From Paludibacter jiangxiensis (lineage in GTDB: Bacteria > Bacteroidota > Bacteroidia > Bacteroidales > Paludibacteraceae), in contig NZ_BDCR01000003.1 in the NCBI RefSeq assembly GCF_001618385.1, forward strand, positions 62,001-126,000: DNA of 64,000 bases, read 5' to 3'. Both the position numbers and the translations under genes were made by a program. Numbering within the stretch: the first letter of the stretch is position 1; each line of letters begins with the position of its first letter. The notes beneath the pieces were generated by a model. It did no database searches, had not been told where the DNA came from, and saw only the letters and a program-made list of their open reading frames with translations. Shown one piece after another: positions 15,660-25,278 of the stretch.

Positions 15660-17072
15660 CTATTGTTTGAAAAACTCTTTCGCAAAGCTCACCAGATAGA
15701 CTTTTTCGGTGGCACGGGTCAATGCTGTGTAAAGCCAGCGGTAATAATCGGTATTGAGCTGCTCTTCGGGAATGTTTCCCTGATCGATAAAGACCGTCTG
15801 CCACTGCCCGCCCTGCGCTTTGTGACAAGTGACCGCATAGGCGAACTTCACCTGCAAAGCATTGTAAAATTCGTCCTTTTGCATTGCTTTGGCCCGTTCG
15901 CGCCGGTTGCCGATATGAGCATAATCTTCGCTCACTGCTTCGTAGAGTTTTTTATTCATTTCATTCAGACTGGCAGGCGTTTCGGCCTGTAGGGCTTCCA
16001 CCAAAATGCGGGCTTCTATCTCGCAGTCGTAATCGATAAATCGCAGCAACACATCCGCAAAACGGAAGCCGTACAACTCTTTATAACGAAGGATACGCTG
16101 CACCTCGGCCACATCACCGTTGGCAATAAACTCCATTTCGGGGTAATCCTTGCTCCAAAAATAGTTATTCTTCACCACCATCACCAGATCGCCGCCACTG
16201 AGCTCCTCCTCCTTCTGAAACACACGGGCACGAATGCCGTTGTTGTAGAGGTTGGCCCGTTTGTTGGAACGGGTAATGACGATGGTCTCCTCCACGCCGG
16301 TTTTGTTGTATTCTGCCTGTAAAGTATCGATCAATTCGTCGCCGGGAAGATTCCGGATATCAGCAAAGGGTGCTACCTCAAATTGCGGGTGCAGATGAGT
16401 CGTTCCTTCCAGCAAATTGTTGCGTAAAGCAGTGGCATTAAAAAGGATTCCGCTTTCTTCGGCCTGACGCGCCACCTGTGTAAGCGTGAAATCGGTCACA
16501 TTCAACCCGAAACTTTGCAATTTCGATAGTTCCAGTGCGGGACTCATGGGTTGCATCACCGGCGGCAACTGAGCCGTATCGCCCAGCAAAATCATGCTGC
16601 AACCATCACTTCCGTAGACATATTGCACCAGATCATCAAGCAATTGTCCCGAACCGAACATACTCCCTTCGCCGGAAAGATTGGCTATCATTGATGCCTC
16701 ATCGACAATGAATAGCGTGTGCTTGTGGAGATTATTGTCGAGCGTGAAGATAAAATCGGCAGCTGATTTTTGACGGTAAATCTTTTTATGAATAGTAAAA
16801 GCCGGATGACCCGAATAGTGCGACAGTACCTTGGCCGCTCTACCCGTGGGAGCCAGCAACATCACCTTTTGCTGAAGCTCGTCGAACGTCTTCACCAGAG
16901 CACTCACTACCGAAGTCTTTCCCGTTCCGGCATATCCTTTCAGCAAAAAAGCCTTTTCCCGTTCCTGTGAAGTAAGAAAAACCGATAGAGAATCAATGAG
17001 AGCAGCTTGTTGTGCCGTAGGCTCGAAAGGGAGATGGGAGCGTATTTTATCTATAAGAAAACGATTGAGCAT
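15660..17072 (-). CDS. RecD-like SF1 DNA helicase
   Basis: 470 residues, shorter than RecD2. Walker A G46-YAGTGKT-53, Walker B FIVDEASM, motif III LLGDTAQLPPV, and the C-terminal UvrD_C_2 segment AYAVTCHKAQGGQWQTVFID followed by YTALTRATEKVYLVS. Related to exodeoxyribonuclease V alpha and Dda-type helicases, moving 5'-3' on single-stranded DNA. Widely found as a stand-alone gene in Bacteroidota. It reads toward the TatD-like gene. Confidence 0.88.
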   Translation of the reverse strand: MLNRFLIDKIRSHLPFEPTAQQAALIDSLSVFLTSQEREKAFLLKGYAGTGKTSVVSALVKTFDELQQKVMLLAPTGRAAKVLSHYSGHPAFTIHKKIYRQKSAADFIFTLDNNLHKHTLFIVDEASMIANLSGEGSMFGSGQLLDDLVQYVYGSDGCSMILLGDTAQLPPVMQPMSPALELSKLQSFGLNVTDFTLTQVARQAEESGILFNATALRNNLLEGTTHLHPQFEVAPFADIRNLPGDELIDTLQAEYNKTGVEETIVITRSNKRANLYNNGIRARVFQKEEELSGGDLVMVVKNNYFWSKDYPEMEFIANGDVAEVQRILRYKELYGFRFADVLLRFIDYDCEIEARILVEALQAETPASLNEMNKKLYEAVSEDYAHIGNRRERAKAMQKDEFYNALQVKFAYAVTCHKAQGGQWQTVFIDQGNIPEEQLNTDYYRWLYTALTRATEKVYLVSFAKEFFKQ

Positions 17073-17233
17073 AAACTGAACTCTTTCTGCCGTGCAATTT
17101 GAGCGGGATCAATAAACAGAAACCGCGTCAATATCACGACATAAAAAACAATAAGAAAGCCGATTAAGCAACTCAAACACCGACAACCCCAAGATTTGTT
17201 TGGTTAAAGTAAATTAAAAGATAAACCACAGAG

Positions 17234-17263
17234 TTTGAAGCTATAAAACTTACTTTATCTTTG
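17234..17263 (+). promoter_or_regulatory. Promoter of the MacB-type efflux operon
   Basis: TTTG (17234-17237), an 18-base spacer and TATCTTTG (17256-17263) match the Bacteroidota consensus exactly. The start site is expected near 17270. Confidence 0.7.
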
Positions 17264-17266
17264 CAG

Positions 17267-17286
17267 TGTATTATTGTAGTAATACA
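17267..17286 (+). promoter_or_regulatory. Palindrome at the efflux operon start site
   Basis: TGTATTA-N6-TAATACA is a perfect 7-bp inverted repeat directly over the predicted transcription start. Position and symmetry suggest a repressor operator (TetR-, MarR- or GntR-sized site); no regulator gene lies beside it. Confidence 0.5.
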
Positions 17287-17434
17287 ATGGTACTATAAAA
17301 CACATTAACCTTGATTCGTTGTTGAATTACCGGCCAGAACTACAAATGTACGGTTTTATTCGCAACCTGCAGTAAAGGCTGTAATTATTCAGGCGAAAAG
17401 TGCTATTTCAATCGAAAGCAAATATTTACACTCA

Positions 17435-18109
17435 ATGATAACACTACGCGACGTAAACAAAACCTACTACACAGAAGCAACTTCGCTGCATGTATTGAAA
17501 GGCATCGACCTTCACATCGAGCAAGGTGACTATGTGTCGATAATGGGCGCTTCGGGTTCCGGCAAATCCACTTTGCTGAACATATTGGGGATTCTGGACA
17601 ATTACGATACCGGCGATTACTACCTCAACAACAAATTGATCAAAGACCTGTCGGAGACACAAGCTGCCGCTTACCGCAACGAGATGATCGGTTTCGTGTT
17701 TCAATCGTTCAACCTGATCAACTTCAAAAATGCGATGGAAAACGTGGCGCTACCACTTTACTACAAAAACATCAGTCGCAAAAAGCGCAATGCCATCGCA
17801 CTGGAATACCTCGACCGCATGGGTCTGAAGGATTGGGCATACCATCTTCCGAACGAAATGTCGGGTGGACAAAAACAGCGGGTGGCCATTGCACGTGCCA
17901 TCATCTCGCAACCCAAAATTCTGCTGGCCGACGAACCGACCGGTGCACTTGACAGCCAAACCACCGAAGAGGTGATGCAATTGCTCGGAGAACTTAACCA
18001 GACCGGCATCACCACCATCATCGTTACGCACGAAAAGGCCGTAGCCGACGAAACGCGCAAAGTAATCCACATCAAAGACGGGCTGATACAGCATATAGAA
18101 CACAACTAA
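17435..18109 (+). CDS. ABC transporter ATPase, MacB/LolD type
   Basis: 224 residues. Walker A GASGSGKST (38-46), Q-loop FVFQSFNL, signature MSGGQKQRVAIARA, Walker B ILLADEPTGALD and the H-loop VTHE. The sequence is of the MacB/LolD/FtsE class that powers MacB-fold permeases. First gene of a five-gene operon with two permeases, a MacA-like adaptor and a TolC-like protein, together a tripartite exporter. Confidence 0.93.
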   Translation: MITLRDVNKTYYTEATSLHVLKGIDLHIEQGDYVSIMGASGSGKSTLLNILGILDNYDTGDYYLNNKLIKDLSETQAAAYRNEMIGFVFQSFNLINFKNAMENVALPLYYKNISRKKRNAIALEYLDRMGLKDWAYHLPNEMSGGQKQRVAIARAIISQPKILLADEPTGALDSQTTEEVMQLLGELNQTGITTIIVTHEKAVADETRKVIHIKDGLIQHIEHN

Positions 18110-18143
18110 CCTTTCAACCGGATACATCCACAATCTTCATTCG

Positions 18144-19397
18144 ATGAACATACTTCAGGAAATATGGTCGAGTCTCCGACACAACAAAATGCGCACCATG
18201 CTCACGGGCTTATCTGTATCGTGGGGCATCTTTATCCTGATTGTATTGCTTGGTGCCGGTAACGGGTTAAGCAACGGCGTCCGGAGCAACTTCAACTCGA
18301 GAGCAACCAATTCCGTACAATTGTGGTCGGGCAAATCTTCCATGCCTTACCACGGCTTGATGGCCAACCGCACCCTCGATTTTTCGAACAGACAGGTCAA
18401 AGACATTGACGAACAGCTACGGGAACCGGACAAAAAGAGCGGCATTATCGACAAACAATCGACAGTGACCTACGGAACAGAATATGGCAACTATTCACTA
18501 CGTGGCGTCGACCCCACCTATAAAGATATTTTCAATTTGAAATTCGACCCGGAAGGTGGACGTTTTATCAATAAAAACGATTTGAAGGATCATAGCAAAG
18601 TGGTGGTTATCGACAAGAAAATAAAAGAGGTGCTTTTCAAGAAGGAACCGGCATTGGGCAAATACGTCAAAATCGGGTCGGTGATGTTTCGCGTTATTGG
18701 CATCAACTCAAAGAAAGAACAATACGGCAATCCGACCTGCTACATCCCTTTTACTACGGCACAACTGATTTACAACCCCAACCAGAAGTTCGGCAGCATT
18801 GCCATGACAGTAAACGGGCTGGATTCGAAAGCAAAAAACGACTCGTTCAACAAGAAACTGATTGGAGTAATGTCGCGTAGTCTCTACTTCGACCCCAAAG
18901 ATGAGCAGGCCATCTACATCCGCAACGCACAGCGCGACTACCTCCAAACGATGAAAATATTCAACGGCATCACGCTGTTTGTCTTTATCATAGGGATATT
19001 TACACTGATTGCCGGCATCGTTGGGGTGAGCAATATTATGCTGGTATCGGTCAAAGAGCGTACCCGCGAAATCGGTATCCGCAAAGCAATAGGCGCTCCT
19101 CCTGGATCGATCCTGCGCTCCATCATCATCGAGTCGATTCTGATTACCGGCATATTCGGTTACTTCGGTATGGTGTTAGGCATCGGACTGACGGAATTGG
19201 TCAACTATATTATGGTACAGACGGCAGCGCAAAGCACCTCTGAAAACGACATGACCATATTTATGAATCCGACCGTGTCGCTGACCTACGTATTCATTTC
19301 GACCTTTATTTTGATTATCTCCGGTATCATTGCCGGATATATGCCGGCCCGCAGAGCCGTACGCATCAAGCCTATCGAGGCAATGCGGGAAGAATAA
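18144..19397 (+). CDS. MacB-type ABC permease
   Basis: 417 residues: first membrane helix near 20-42, a periplasmic MacB_PCD domain (about 45-270), then three FtsX helices including VGVSNIMLVSVKERTREIGIRKAIGAPPGSILRSIIIES. The final segment AGYMPARRAVRIKPIEAMREE is the usual end of the family. MacB permeases do not pump through the membrane but drive periplasmic substrates into the TolC conduit. 34 bases after the ATPase gene. Confidence 0.92.
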   Translation: MNILQEIWSSLRHNKMRTMLTGLSVSWGIFILIVLLGAGNGLSNGVRSNFNSRATNSVQLWSGKSSMPYHGLMANRTLDFSNRQVKDIDEQLREPDKKSGIIDKQSTVTYGTEYGNYSLRGVDPTYKDIFNLKFDPEGGRFINKNDLKDHSKVVVIDKKIKEVLFKKEPALGKYVKIGSVMFRVIGINSKKEQYGNPTCYIPFTTAQLIYNPNQKFGSIAMTVNGLDSKAKNDSFNKKLIGVMSRSLYFDPKDEQAIYIRNAQRDYLQTMKIFNGITLFVFIIGIFTLIAGIVGVSNIMLVSVKERTREIGIRKAIGAPPGSILRSIIIESILITGIFGYFGMVLGIGLTELVNYIMVQTAAQSTSENDMTIFMNPTVSLTYVFISTFILIISGIIAGYMPARRAVRIKPIEAMREE

Positions 19398-19401
19398 CCT
19401 C

Positions 19402-19553
19402 AATGTGCCAATATGCTAATATGCCAATAAGAACTTGAGGTTGTGGAAATTCGAGAACAGGCGGAATGCAACTTAGTTAAATTCAATTGTCTCAGATTGA
19501 AATTGTAAATAGTAACCCCGATAGCTATCGGGATAAATTGTAAATATACACAC
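19402..19553. repeat. Intergenic repeat strings and palindrome between permease genes
   Basis: Contains AATATGCTAATATGCC-like short repeats (19402-19428) and a perfect 16-bp palindrome CCCGATAGCTATCGGG at 19517-19532 flanked by two AAATTGTAAATA copies. Likely dispersed intergenic repeats; the hairpin could weaken read-through to the second permease. Confidence 0.5.
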
Positions 19554-20801
19554 ATGTTTGACTTAGATCGCTGGCAAGAAATATGGTACACCATCAAGCA
19601 CAACAAATCGCGAAGTGTGATGACGGCTTTCGGTGTATTTTGGGGCATGTTTATGCTCGTCTGCATGGTGGGTGCCGGTTCTGCGCTCAAAAACGGCATG
19701 GAATCGACCATCGACGGCTTTGCCACCAACTCCTGTTTTGTCTACGATCAACAGACAACCGAACCCTACAAAGGTTTCAAGAAAGGAAGAAACTGGTCGA
19801 TACAGAATGAAGACATTCCGTTGCTGCTGAAAGGAGTTCCCGAGATACAGTATCTGGCTCCCGTACTTTTCGGCGGACAGGGCGCCAACAATGTGGTGCG
19901 CAAGGATAAATCAGGAACGTTCAACATAAAAGGCAACTACCCGAGCTACAACAAAATAGAAGAGAACAAGCTGATTTACGGACGCTACATCAACGACATC
20001 GACATTGCCGAAAAACGAAAAACCTGCGTGATAGGCGAACGGGTCAGCGAGGTGTTGTTCGGCAAAAACGTCAACCCGGTAGGACAGAACGTGAAAGTGA
20101 TGGGCATCTATTTTCAGGTGATCGGAGTAGCGCGCAGCATTTCGCAGGTCAACCTTGGCGGCCGCGGCGAAGAGTCGGTTGTACTACCGTTTACCACTAT
20201 GCAACAAGCCTTCAACATGGGCACCAAGGTCCACTTCATCGCCGCAACAGCAATACCAGGCGTTCGCGTAAAAGTGATAGAAGAGAAAATCAATCAGATT
20301 CTGAAAAAACAGCACAACATAGCTCCGTCCGATAAAGCCGCGATAGGCGGATTCAACATCGAAGAGCAGTTCACCATGTTCCTCTATCTGGGCATCGGCA
20401 TCGCGGTACTCATCTGGATTGTAGGAGCTGGGACGTTGTTTGCCGGAGGTATCGGCGTAAGTAACATCATGCTGGTAACGGTGCGCGAACGAACCAAAGA
20501 GATCGGAATCCGTCGTGCGCTGGGGGCGACACCCCGCACCATCATTCGCCAGATTATCAGCGAAAGCATTGTACTCACGCTGATGGCCGGTATTGCCGGA
20601 TTGATGCTCGGAGTGGGATTGCTGTCGTTGGTAGGATTGGTACTAAGCCAGACCGACAGTTTCTTTCAGGAGCCCCAAATCAGTTTTGCCGTGGCCATCG
20701 TATCATTAGTAATACTGCTCATTATCGGCATATTGGCCGGACTCGTTCCCGCCAACCGCGCCATGACCATCAAACCGATTGAGGCAATACGGGAGGAATA
20801 A
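19554..20801 (+). CDS. MacB-type ABC permease (second)
   Basis: 415 residues with the same domain order as the preceding permease: N-terminal helix, MacB_PCD periplasmic domain, three C-terminal helices with GGIGVSNIMLVTVRERTKEIGIRRALGATPRTIIRQIISES and ending PANRAMTIKPIEAIREE. Two non-identical permeases beside one ATPase suggest a heterodimeric transporter, a common layout in Bacteroidota. Confidence 0.92.
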   Translation: MFDLDRWQEIWYTIKHNKSRSVMTAFGVFWGMFMLVCMVGAGSALKNGMESTIDGFATNSCFVYDQQTTEPYKGFKKGRNWSIQNEDIPLLLKGVPEIQYLAPVLFGGQGANNVVRKDKSGTFNIKGNYPSYNKIEENKLIYGRYINDIDIAEKRKTCVIGERVSEVLFGKNVNPVGQNVKVMGIYFQVIGVARSISQVNLGGRGEESVVLPFTTMQQAFNMGTKVHFIAATAIPGVRVKVIEEKINQILKKQHNIAPSDKAAIGGFNIEEQFTMFLYLGIGIAVLIWIVGAGTLFAGGIGVSNIMLVTVRERTKEIGIRRALGATPRTIIRQIISESIVLTLMAGIAGLMLGVGLLSLVGLVLSQTDSFFQEPQISFAVAIVSLVILLIIGILAGLVPANRAMTIKPIEAIREE

Positions 20802-20806
20802 AAAAA

Positions 20807-20881
20807 TCGTTGAATCGTTGAATCGTTGAATCGTGTAATTGTTTAATTGCTTAATCGCTTAATTGTAAAATTGTAAAATTG
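20807..20881 (+). repeat. Degenerate 8-bp tandem repeat array
   Basis: About 9.4 units of period 8, drifting along the array: TCGTTGAA three times, then TCGTGTAA, TTGTTTAA, TTGCTTAA, TCGCTTAA, TTGTAAAA twice, TTG. It fills the gap between the permease and the adaptor gene. Confidence 0.8.
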
Positions 20882-20902
20882 TTCCAAAATAATAGTTTCC
20901 CC

Positions 20903-22039
20903 ATGAAAAAATTCTTCAAAATCTTTTTTTTAGTACTATTGGGCGTTGTAGTACTCGGTACTTTTTTCTTTCTCTGGAAAAAATCGCAGCCGGTAGTAAA
21001 GAAATACGAAATTGCCGAAGTAACGATAGGTAATATTGAAAAACGCATCGTGGCTACCGGTAAAATATCTCCGCGCAACGAGGTGTTAATCAAGCCGCAA
21101 ATGTCGGGTATCATTGCCGAGATTTATAAAAAAGCGGGCGACAAGGTGAAGGTAGGCGATTTGATTGCCAAAATCAAAGTTATCCCCGACATGGTAAGCC
21201 TCAACAGCGCCGAATCGCGGGTAACCCGGGCACAATTGGCCTACGACCAGTCGAAGAAGAACTACGACCGCGACTCCAAATTACTTAAAGAAAAGGTGAT
21301 ATCGAAAGAAGAGTTCGATAAAACCCGCCTGCAATACGAAAACGACAAAGAGGAGCTGGGCGCCGCCAAAGACAACCTCAGTCTGGTACGCGACGGGATT
21401 ACCAGCAGCAAATCGCAGGTAAGCAATACGTTGGTGCGCTCCACCATCAACGGTACCATTCTTGACATTCCGGTGAAAGTTGGGAACTCGGTGATTCAAT
21501 CCAATAGTTTCAACGACGGAACGACAATTGCTACCGTGGCCAATATGAGCGACATGCTTTTTGTGGGAAAACTGGACGAAACGGAAGTGGGCAAACTGAA
21601 AACCGGTATGACGATGGATATTACCATCGGCGCTATGCAGGATCAGAAACTGACCGCAACCTTGGAATACATCTCTCCAAAGGGAACGGAAGAGAACGGA
21701 GCCATCATGTTCGAAATGAAGGCTGCCCTCAAAATCCCCGCCTCGGTATTTGTACGTGCCGGCTACAGCGCCAACGCCGAGATATTGCTCAACAAATTGT
21801 CCAATGTCCTGACTCTTCCCGAAAACTGCATCGAATTCAGCGGTGACACCTCCTATGTTTATGTTTTGAAGACCAAAGAGCCGCAGGCATTTGACAAAAA
21901 GGTGGTCAAGGTTGGATTATCCGATGGCATCAAAATCGAAGTACAATCGGGTTTGAAAGCGAAGGATAAAGTACGCGGAGCCGAAATATTGGCGAAGAAG
22001 AAGGAGCAAAAATCGGATGAAAAATCGGACGACAGATAA
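20903..22039 (+). CDS. MacA-like periplasmic adaptor (HlyD/RND MFP family)
   Basis: 378 residues from the ATG at 20903. An N-terminal membrane anchor (about 4-24), a biotinyl-lipoyl half-motif (VLIKPQMSGIIAEIYKKAGDKVKVGDLIAKI), a long coiled-coil hairpin (about 95-175; LAYDQSKKNYDRDSKLLKEK), the second lipoyl half (STINGTILDIPVKVGNSV) and beta-barrel domains. The adaptor joins the MacB-type permeases to the outer-membrane channel. C-terminal tail is Lys/Asp-rich. Confidence 0.92.
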   Translation: MKKFFKIFFLVLLGVVVLGTFFFLWKKSQPVVKKYEIAEVTIGNIEKRIVATGKISPRNEVLIKPQMSGIIAEIYKKAGDKVKVGDLIAKIKVIPDMVSLNSAESRVTRAQLAYDQSKKNYDRDSKLLKEKVISKEEFDKTRLQYENDKEELGAAKDNLSLVRDGITSSKSQVSNTLVRSTINGTILDIPVKVGNSVIQSNSFNDGTTIATVANMSDMLFVGKLDETEVGKLKTGMTMDITIGAMQDQKLTATLEYISPKGTEENGAIMFEMKAALKIPASVFVRAGYSANAEILLNKLSNVLTLPENCIEFSGDTSYVYVLKTKEPQAFDKKVVKVGLSDGIKIEVQSGLKAKDKVRGAEILAKKKEQKSDEKSDDR

Positions 22040-22117
22040 GCTGACAACCGGAGCATACGGCACCGTGCCACAAACGCGAGGTGTTCCGGCTCCGGAGTTA
22101 CATCACTCCATTAACAC

Positions 22118-23425
22118 ATGCATCTCATGATAAAGAAAATTATACTGATCGGCCTGATCTTCCTTCCATTGACCTCTTTTGCACAAAAGGCATGGACGTT
22201 GGAACAGTGTGTCGATACTGCCTGGAACAACAACCTGAAGATACGGCAGCAGCAAAATACGGCACAAAACCGCGAGATCAATTACCGGCAGGCACGCCTC
22301 AACCTCCTGCCCAACCTCAACGGGTCGATTGGTCAAAGTTTTGTATTTGGACGCTCGCTAACGGCGGCCAACACCTATGCAAGTTCCAACTCGAAGCAAA
22401 CTTCGTTGAACCTGTCGAGCAACGTAACACTGTTTGATGGGCTGCGAATGAAGTACAACATCGATGCCCGGAAGGCCGACTGGATGGCATCCAAAGCCGA
22501 TTTGGACAAAATACAAAAAGATATCGCCCTGAGCGTGGCCACGGCTTACATGCAGGTATTGCTCAACAAAGAGCTGCTGCAAATTGCCAACGATCAACTG
22601 GCATTGACCAAAACAAAGATAGAACAGCGTAAGGCACTGGTTTCCAACGGAAAAATGGCCGAAGGCGAACTGTACGAATTGCAGGCGCAGGCTGCCAAAG
22701 AGGAGTTGAGCCGCACGCAAAACGAGAACGCGCTGAAACTGTCGCTGCTCGATCTGGCTCAGATCATGGAGATCGATAACTTTGAACAACTGGATGTGGT
22801 AATACCGGAAAACCTTATCGACAAAAACGCGATGATTCTTTCCGCACAAACGATCTACGAGAGCGCCATCACCCATCGTCCCGAAATCAAAAGCGCCGAG
22901 TACCGCCTGTTGAGCGGATCGAAAGATGTACTGGCTACCAAAGCTGAGCTATATCCGGCATTGAGTTTCGGAGTCAATTCGGGAACCGGGTACTACAACA
23001 TGAGCCGTGCCAGCAACGACGCATTCGGGAAACAGTTGAAAAACAATCTCACAACATCCGTTGGGCTGACACTCTCTATTCCTATCTTCAACAAGTGGGA
23101 CGTACAAAACCGGGTGAAGATTGCGCAAAATAACGTAGAAAACAGTAAGCTCGACATCCAGAATACCAAACTGGAGATGAAGAAGTCGATTCAACAGGCC
23201 TACTACAATGCGCTGGCAGCACAAAGTCGCTGGGAAGCTGCTCAGAAATCGGAGGTAGCCAGTCAGGAAGCATACCGTTTTGCCAACCAAAAGTACGAAG
23301 CCGGACGGGCATCGGTCTACGAACTCTATCAGGCCAAAAGCAACCTCACACAGGTGCTTTCTGAAAAGACACAGGCCAAATACGAATATGCCTTCCGCGT
23401 AAAAATTCTGGAATTGCTGAAATGA
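22118..23425 (+). CDS. TolC-family outer membrane efflux protein
   Basis: 435 residues; the start may be the ATG at 22118 or the one at 22127, which gives a better signal peptide (MIKKIILIGLIFLPLTSFAQ). Two OEP repeats with long helices, e.g. RQQQNTAQNREINYRQARLNLLPNLNGSIGQ and a parallel LVSLSIPIFNKWDVQNRVKIAQ-type region. Forms the trimeric exit duct of the efflux system. Last gene of the operon. Confidence 0.92.
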   Translation: MHLMIKKIILIGLIFLPLTSFAQKAWTLEQCVDTAWNNNLKIRQQQNTAQNREINYRQARLNLLPNLNGSIGQSFVFGRSLTAANTYASSNSKQTSLNLSSNVTLFDGLRMKYNIDARKADWMASKADLDKIQKDIALSVATAYMQVLLNKELLQIANDQLALTKTKIEQRKALVSNGKMAEGELYELQAQAAKEELSRTQNENALKLSLLDLAQIMEIDNFEQLDVVIPENLIDKNAMILSAQTIYESAITHRPEIKSAEYRLLSGSKDVLATKAELYPALSFGVNSGTGYYNMSRASNDAFGKQLKNNLTTSVGLTLSIPIFNKWDVQNRVKIAQNNVENSKLDIQNTKLEMKKSIQQAYYNALAAQSRWEAAQKSEVASQEAYRFANQKYEAGRASVYELYQAKSNLTQVLSEKTQAKYEYAFRVKILELLK

Positions 23426-23430
23426 AATTG

Positions 23431-23603
23431 ATTTGAAAATGTGGAAATTTGAAAATTTGAAAATGGAATCTGCGTTTCGATAATTTTCAATACTGAATTT
23501 AAGGGTACTGTAGGGGACTAAGCAAAAGGATATGCTTTTGAAGCAGCTCGCTTGTCACTATCCGACCGTTTGCCTTAATCCTCAAATCTCCACATTTTCA
23601 AAT
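23431..23603. repeat. Inverted repeat element upstream of hisS
   Basis: A 22-bp repeat at 23431-23452 returns in inverted form at 23582-23603 with one mismatch (core TTTGAAAATGTGGA). The 129 bases between them have no reading frame of note. The layout is that of a very small MITE-like element or a long hairpin. Confidence 0.6.
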
Positions 23604-23619
23604 TTTCAAATTGTTTCCG

Positions 23620-23627
23620 TACCTTTG
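23620..23627 (+). promoter_or_regulatory. -7 box (TACCTTTG) for hisS
   Basis: Exact TAnnTTTG match 16 bases before the hisS ATG at 23644; leader of only a few bases. Confidence 0.6.
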
Positions 23628-23643
23628 CGGAAAATTTTCAGCG

Positions 23644-25008
23644 ATGCAAAAACCCTCCATACCCAAAGGAACGCGCGACTTTTCGCCCGAAGAGATGGCG
23701 AACCGCAACTATATTTTCAACACCATCAAGTCTGTTTTTCAACTCTATGGCTTTCGCCAGATCGAGACCCCCGCACAGGAGAACCTTTCTACCCTGATGG
23801 GAAAGTACGGCGAAGAGGGCGACAAGCTTTTGTTCAAAATATTGAATTCGGGCGATTTTGCCGGTGGCGTTGCTGATGAAGAGTGGGCTGCCAAGAACAG
23901 CGTGAAGCTCACATCAAAGATCTCCGAAAAGGGACTTCGTTACGACCTCACCGTTCCTTTTGCCCGTTACGTGGTGCAGCACCGCGACCAGATCACTTTT
24001 CCTTTCAAACGTTACCAGATTCAGCCTGTATGGCGCGCCGATCGTCCGCAAAAAGGGCGCTATCGTGAATTCTACCAGTGCGATGCGGACGTGGTAGGAA
24101 GCAATTCATTAGTAAACGAAGCCGAACTGCTACAGATGATCGACGAGGTATTTCATCGCCTGAGCATCAACGTTACCATTAAACTCAACAACCGCAAAAT
24201 ATTGGCCGGCATTGCCGAAATCATCGGACAGTCAGACAAAATAGTCGACATCACCGTAGCCATCGACAAACTGGATAAGATCGGACTCGACAACGTGAAC
24301 GCCGAACTGATCGAAAAAGGCATTCCGCAGAATGCAATCGACCGACTGCAACCGGTACTGTTGCTTCAGGGTAGCAATGCCGACAAACTAACCACTCTGA
24401 AAACAGTTTTGGCGGCTTCGGAAACTGGTCTGAAAGGTGTAGAGGAGTTGGAAACCATCTTCGATCTGGTATCGTTGACTCAGGTAGCCACCACCATCGA
24501 ACTCGACCTGACGTTGGCTCGTGGTTTGAACTACTACACCGGTGCCATCATCGAGGTGAAAGCGAACGACGTGCAGATCGGCAGCATCAGCGGTGGCGGT
24601 CGTTACGACAACCTCACCGGCGTATTCGGCATGGACGGCGTTTCGGGCGTGGGCATCTCCTTCGGTGCCGACCGCATCTACGACGTACTCAACCAGCTGA
24701 ACGGTTTCCCGGCTATGTCGGAAGAGAACACACGCCTGTTGTTTATCAACTTCGGCGACAAGGAACAACGTTTCTGCCTGCCGTTGCTGAAAGCCGTACG
24801 CGCAGCCGGTATCAATGCCGAAATCTTCCCCGAAGCGGCAAAAATCAAGAAACAGATGAGCTATGCCGACAGCAAAAAGATCCCCTTCGTGGCTATTGTC
24901 GGCGAAAACGAAATAAACGCCAATGCCATTATGCTCAAAAACATGACGAGCGGCGAACAGCAATTGGTTCCGGTCGACGAGTTGGTCGACAAGATGAACG
25001 CTCAGTAA
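23644..25008 (+). CDS. hisS: Histidyl-tRNA synthetase
   Basis: 454 residues from the ATG at 23644. Class II synthetase with the opening [19 protein letters not shown], motif 2 region [26 protein letters not shown], the His-binding segment [16 protein letters not shown], motif 3 [15 protein letters not shown] and a C-terminal anticodon-binding domain (about 355-454). Charges tRNA-His in the cytoplasm. Monocistronic, followed by a strong terminator. Confidence 0.96.
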   Translation: MQKPSIPKGTRDFSPEEMANRNYIFNTIKSVFQLYGFRQIETPAQENLSTLMGKYGEEGDKLLFKILNSGDFAGGVADEEWAAKNSVKLTSKISEKGLRYDLTVPFARYVVQHRDQITFPFKRYQIQPVWRADRPQKGRYREFYQCDADVVGSNSLVNEAELLQMIDEVFHRLSINVTIKLNNRKILAGIAEIIGQSDKIVDITVAIDKLDKIGLDNVNAELIEKGIPQNAIDRLQPVLLLQGSNADKLTTLKTVLAASETGLKGVEELETIFDLVSLTQVATTIELDLTLARGLNYYTGAIIEVKANDVQIGSISGGGRYDNLTGVFGMDGVSGVGISFGADRIYDVLNQLNGFPAMSEENTRLLFINFGDKEQRFCLPLLKAVRAAGINAEIFPEAAKIKKQMSYADSKKIPFVAIVGENEINANAIMLKNMTSGEQQLVPVDELVDKMNAQ

Positions 25009-25017
25009 AAGATAGAG

Positions 25018-25045
25018 AAAGGATAACAGTTGTTATCCTTTTTTT
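25018..25045 (+). terminator. Rho-independent terminator of hisS
   Basis: Perfect 10-bp stem AAAGGATAAC (25018-25027) with 25032-25041, 4-base loop and a T-run to 25045, 10 bases after the stop codon. Confidence 0.9.
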
Positions 25046-25146
25046 ATATCACAAAATATTTATGATCAGTGCAATTTTCTAATCTCAGATAGAACAGGAG
25101 CAGAGCTCTGTCGTCTTGGTAGCGAAAAAATTATCTAAGTTCGGGA

Positions 25147-25270
25147 GAGGGGCGTAGCCCTGACATCTGGAAATAAAGATGTATTAATTTTCAAAGAGAG
25201 ATCAGAGCTACGCTCCTCTGATAGATTCCACGCATAATTGCTACAAAGAATACAGGGCTAACGCCCCTAC
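25147..25270. repeat. Cluster of GGGGCGTAGCCCTGA-type intergenic repeats
   Basis: GAGGGGCGTAGCCCTGA at 25147-25163 returns inverted and diverged at 25202-25218 (TCAGAGCTACGCTCCTC), and a third, shorter relative CAGGGCTAACGCCCCTAC sits at 25253-25270. The three copies resemble dispersed palindromic repeats; the last ends 8 bases before the next gene. Confidence 0.55.
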
Positions 25271-25278
25271 AATCGGAA

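Larger units (their letters stand above)
17073..17434. other. Regulatory region upstream of the efflux operon
   Basis: No coding sequence seen. It contains a well-formed promoter at 17234-17263, a palindrome at its start site and a leader of about 165 bases before the ABC ATPase gene. Confidence 0.65.

Noticed and set aside
20807-20881. 8-bp array as a CRISPR
   Set aside because: Units are contiguous and drift in sequence; no spacers and no cas genes.
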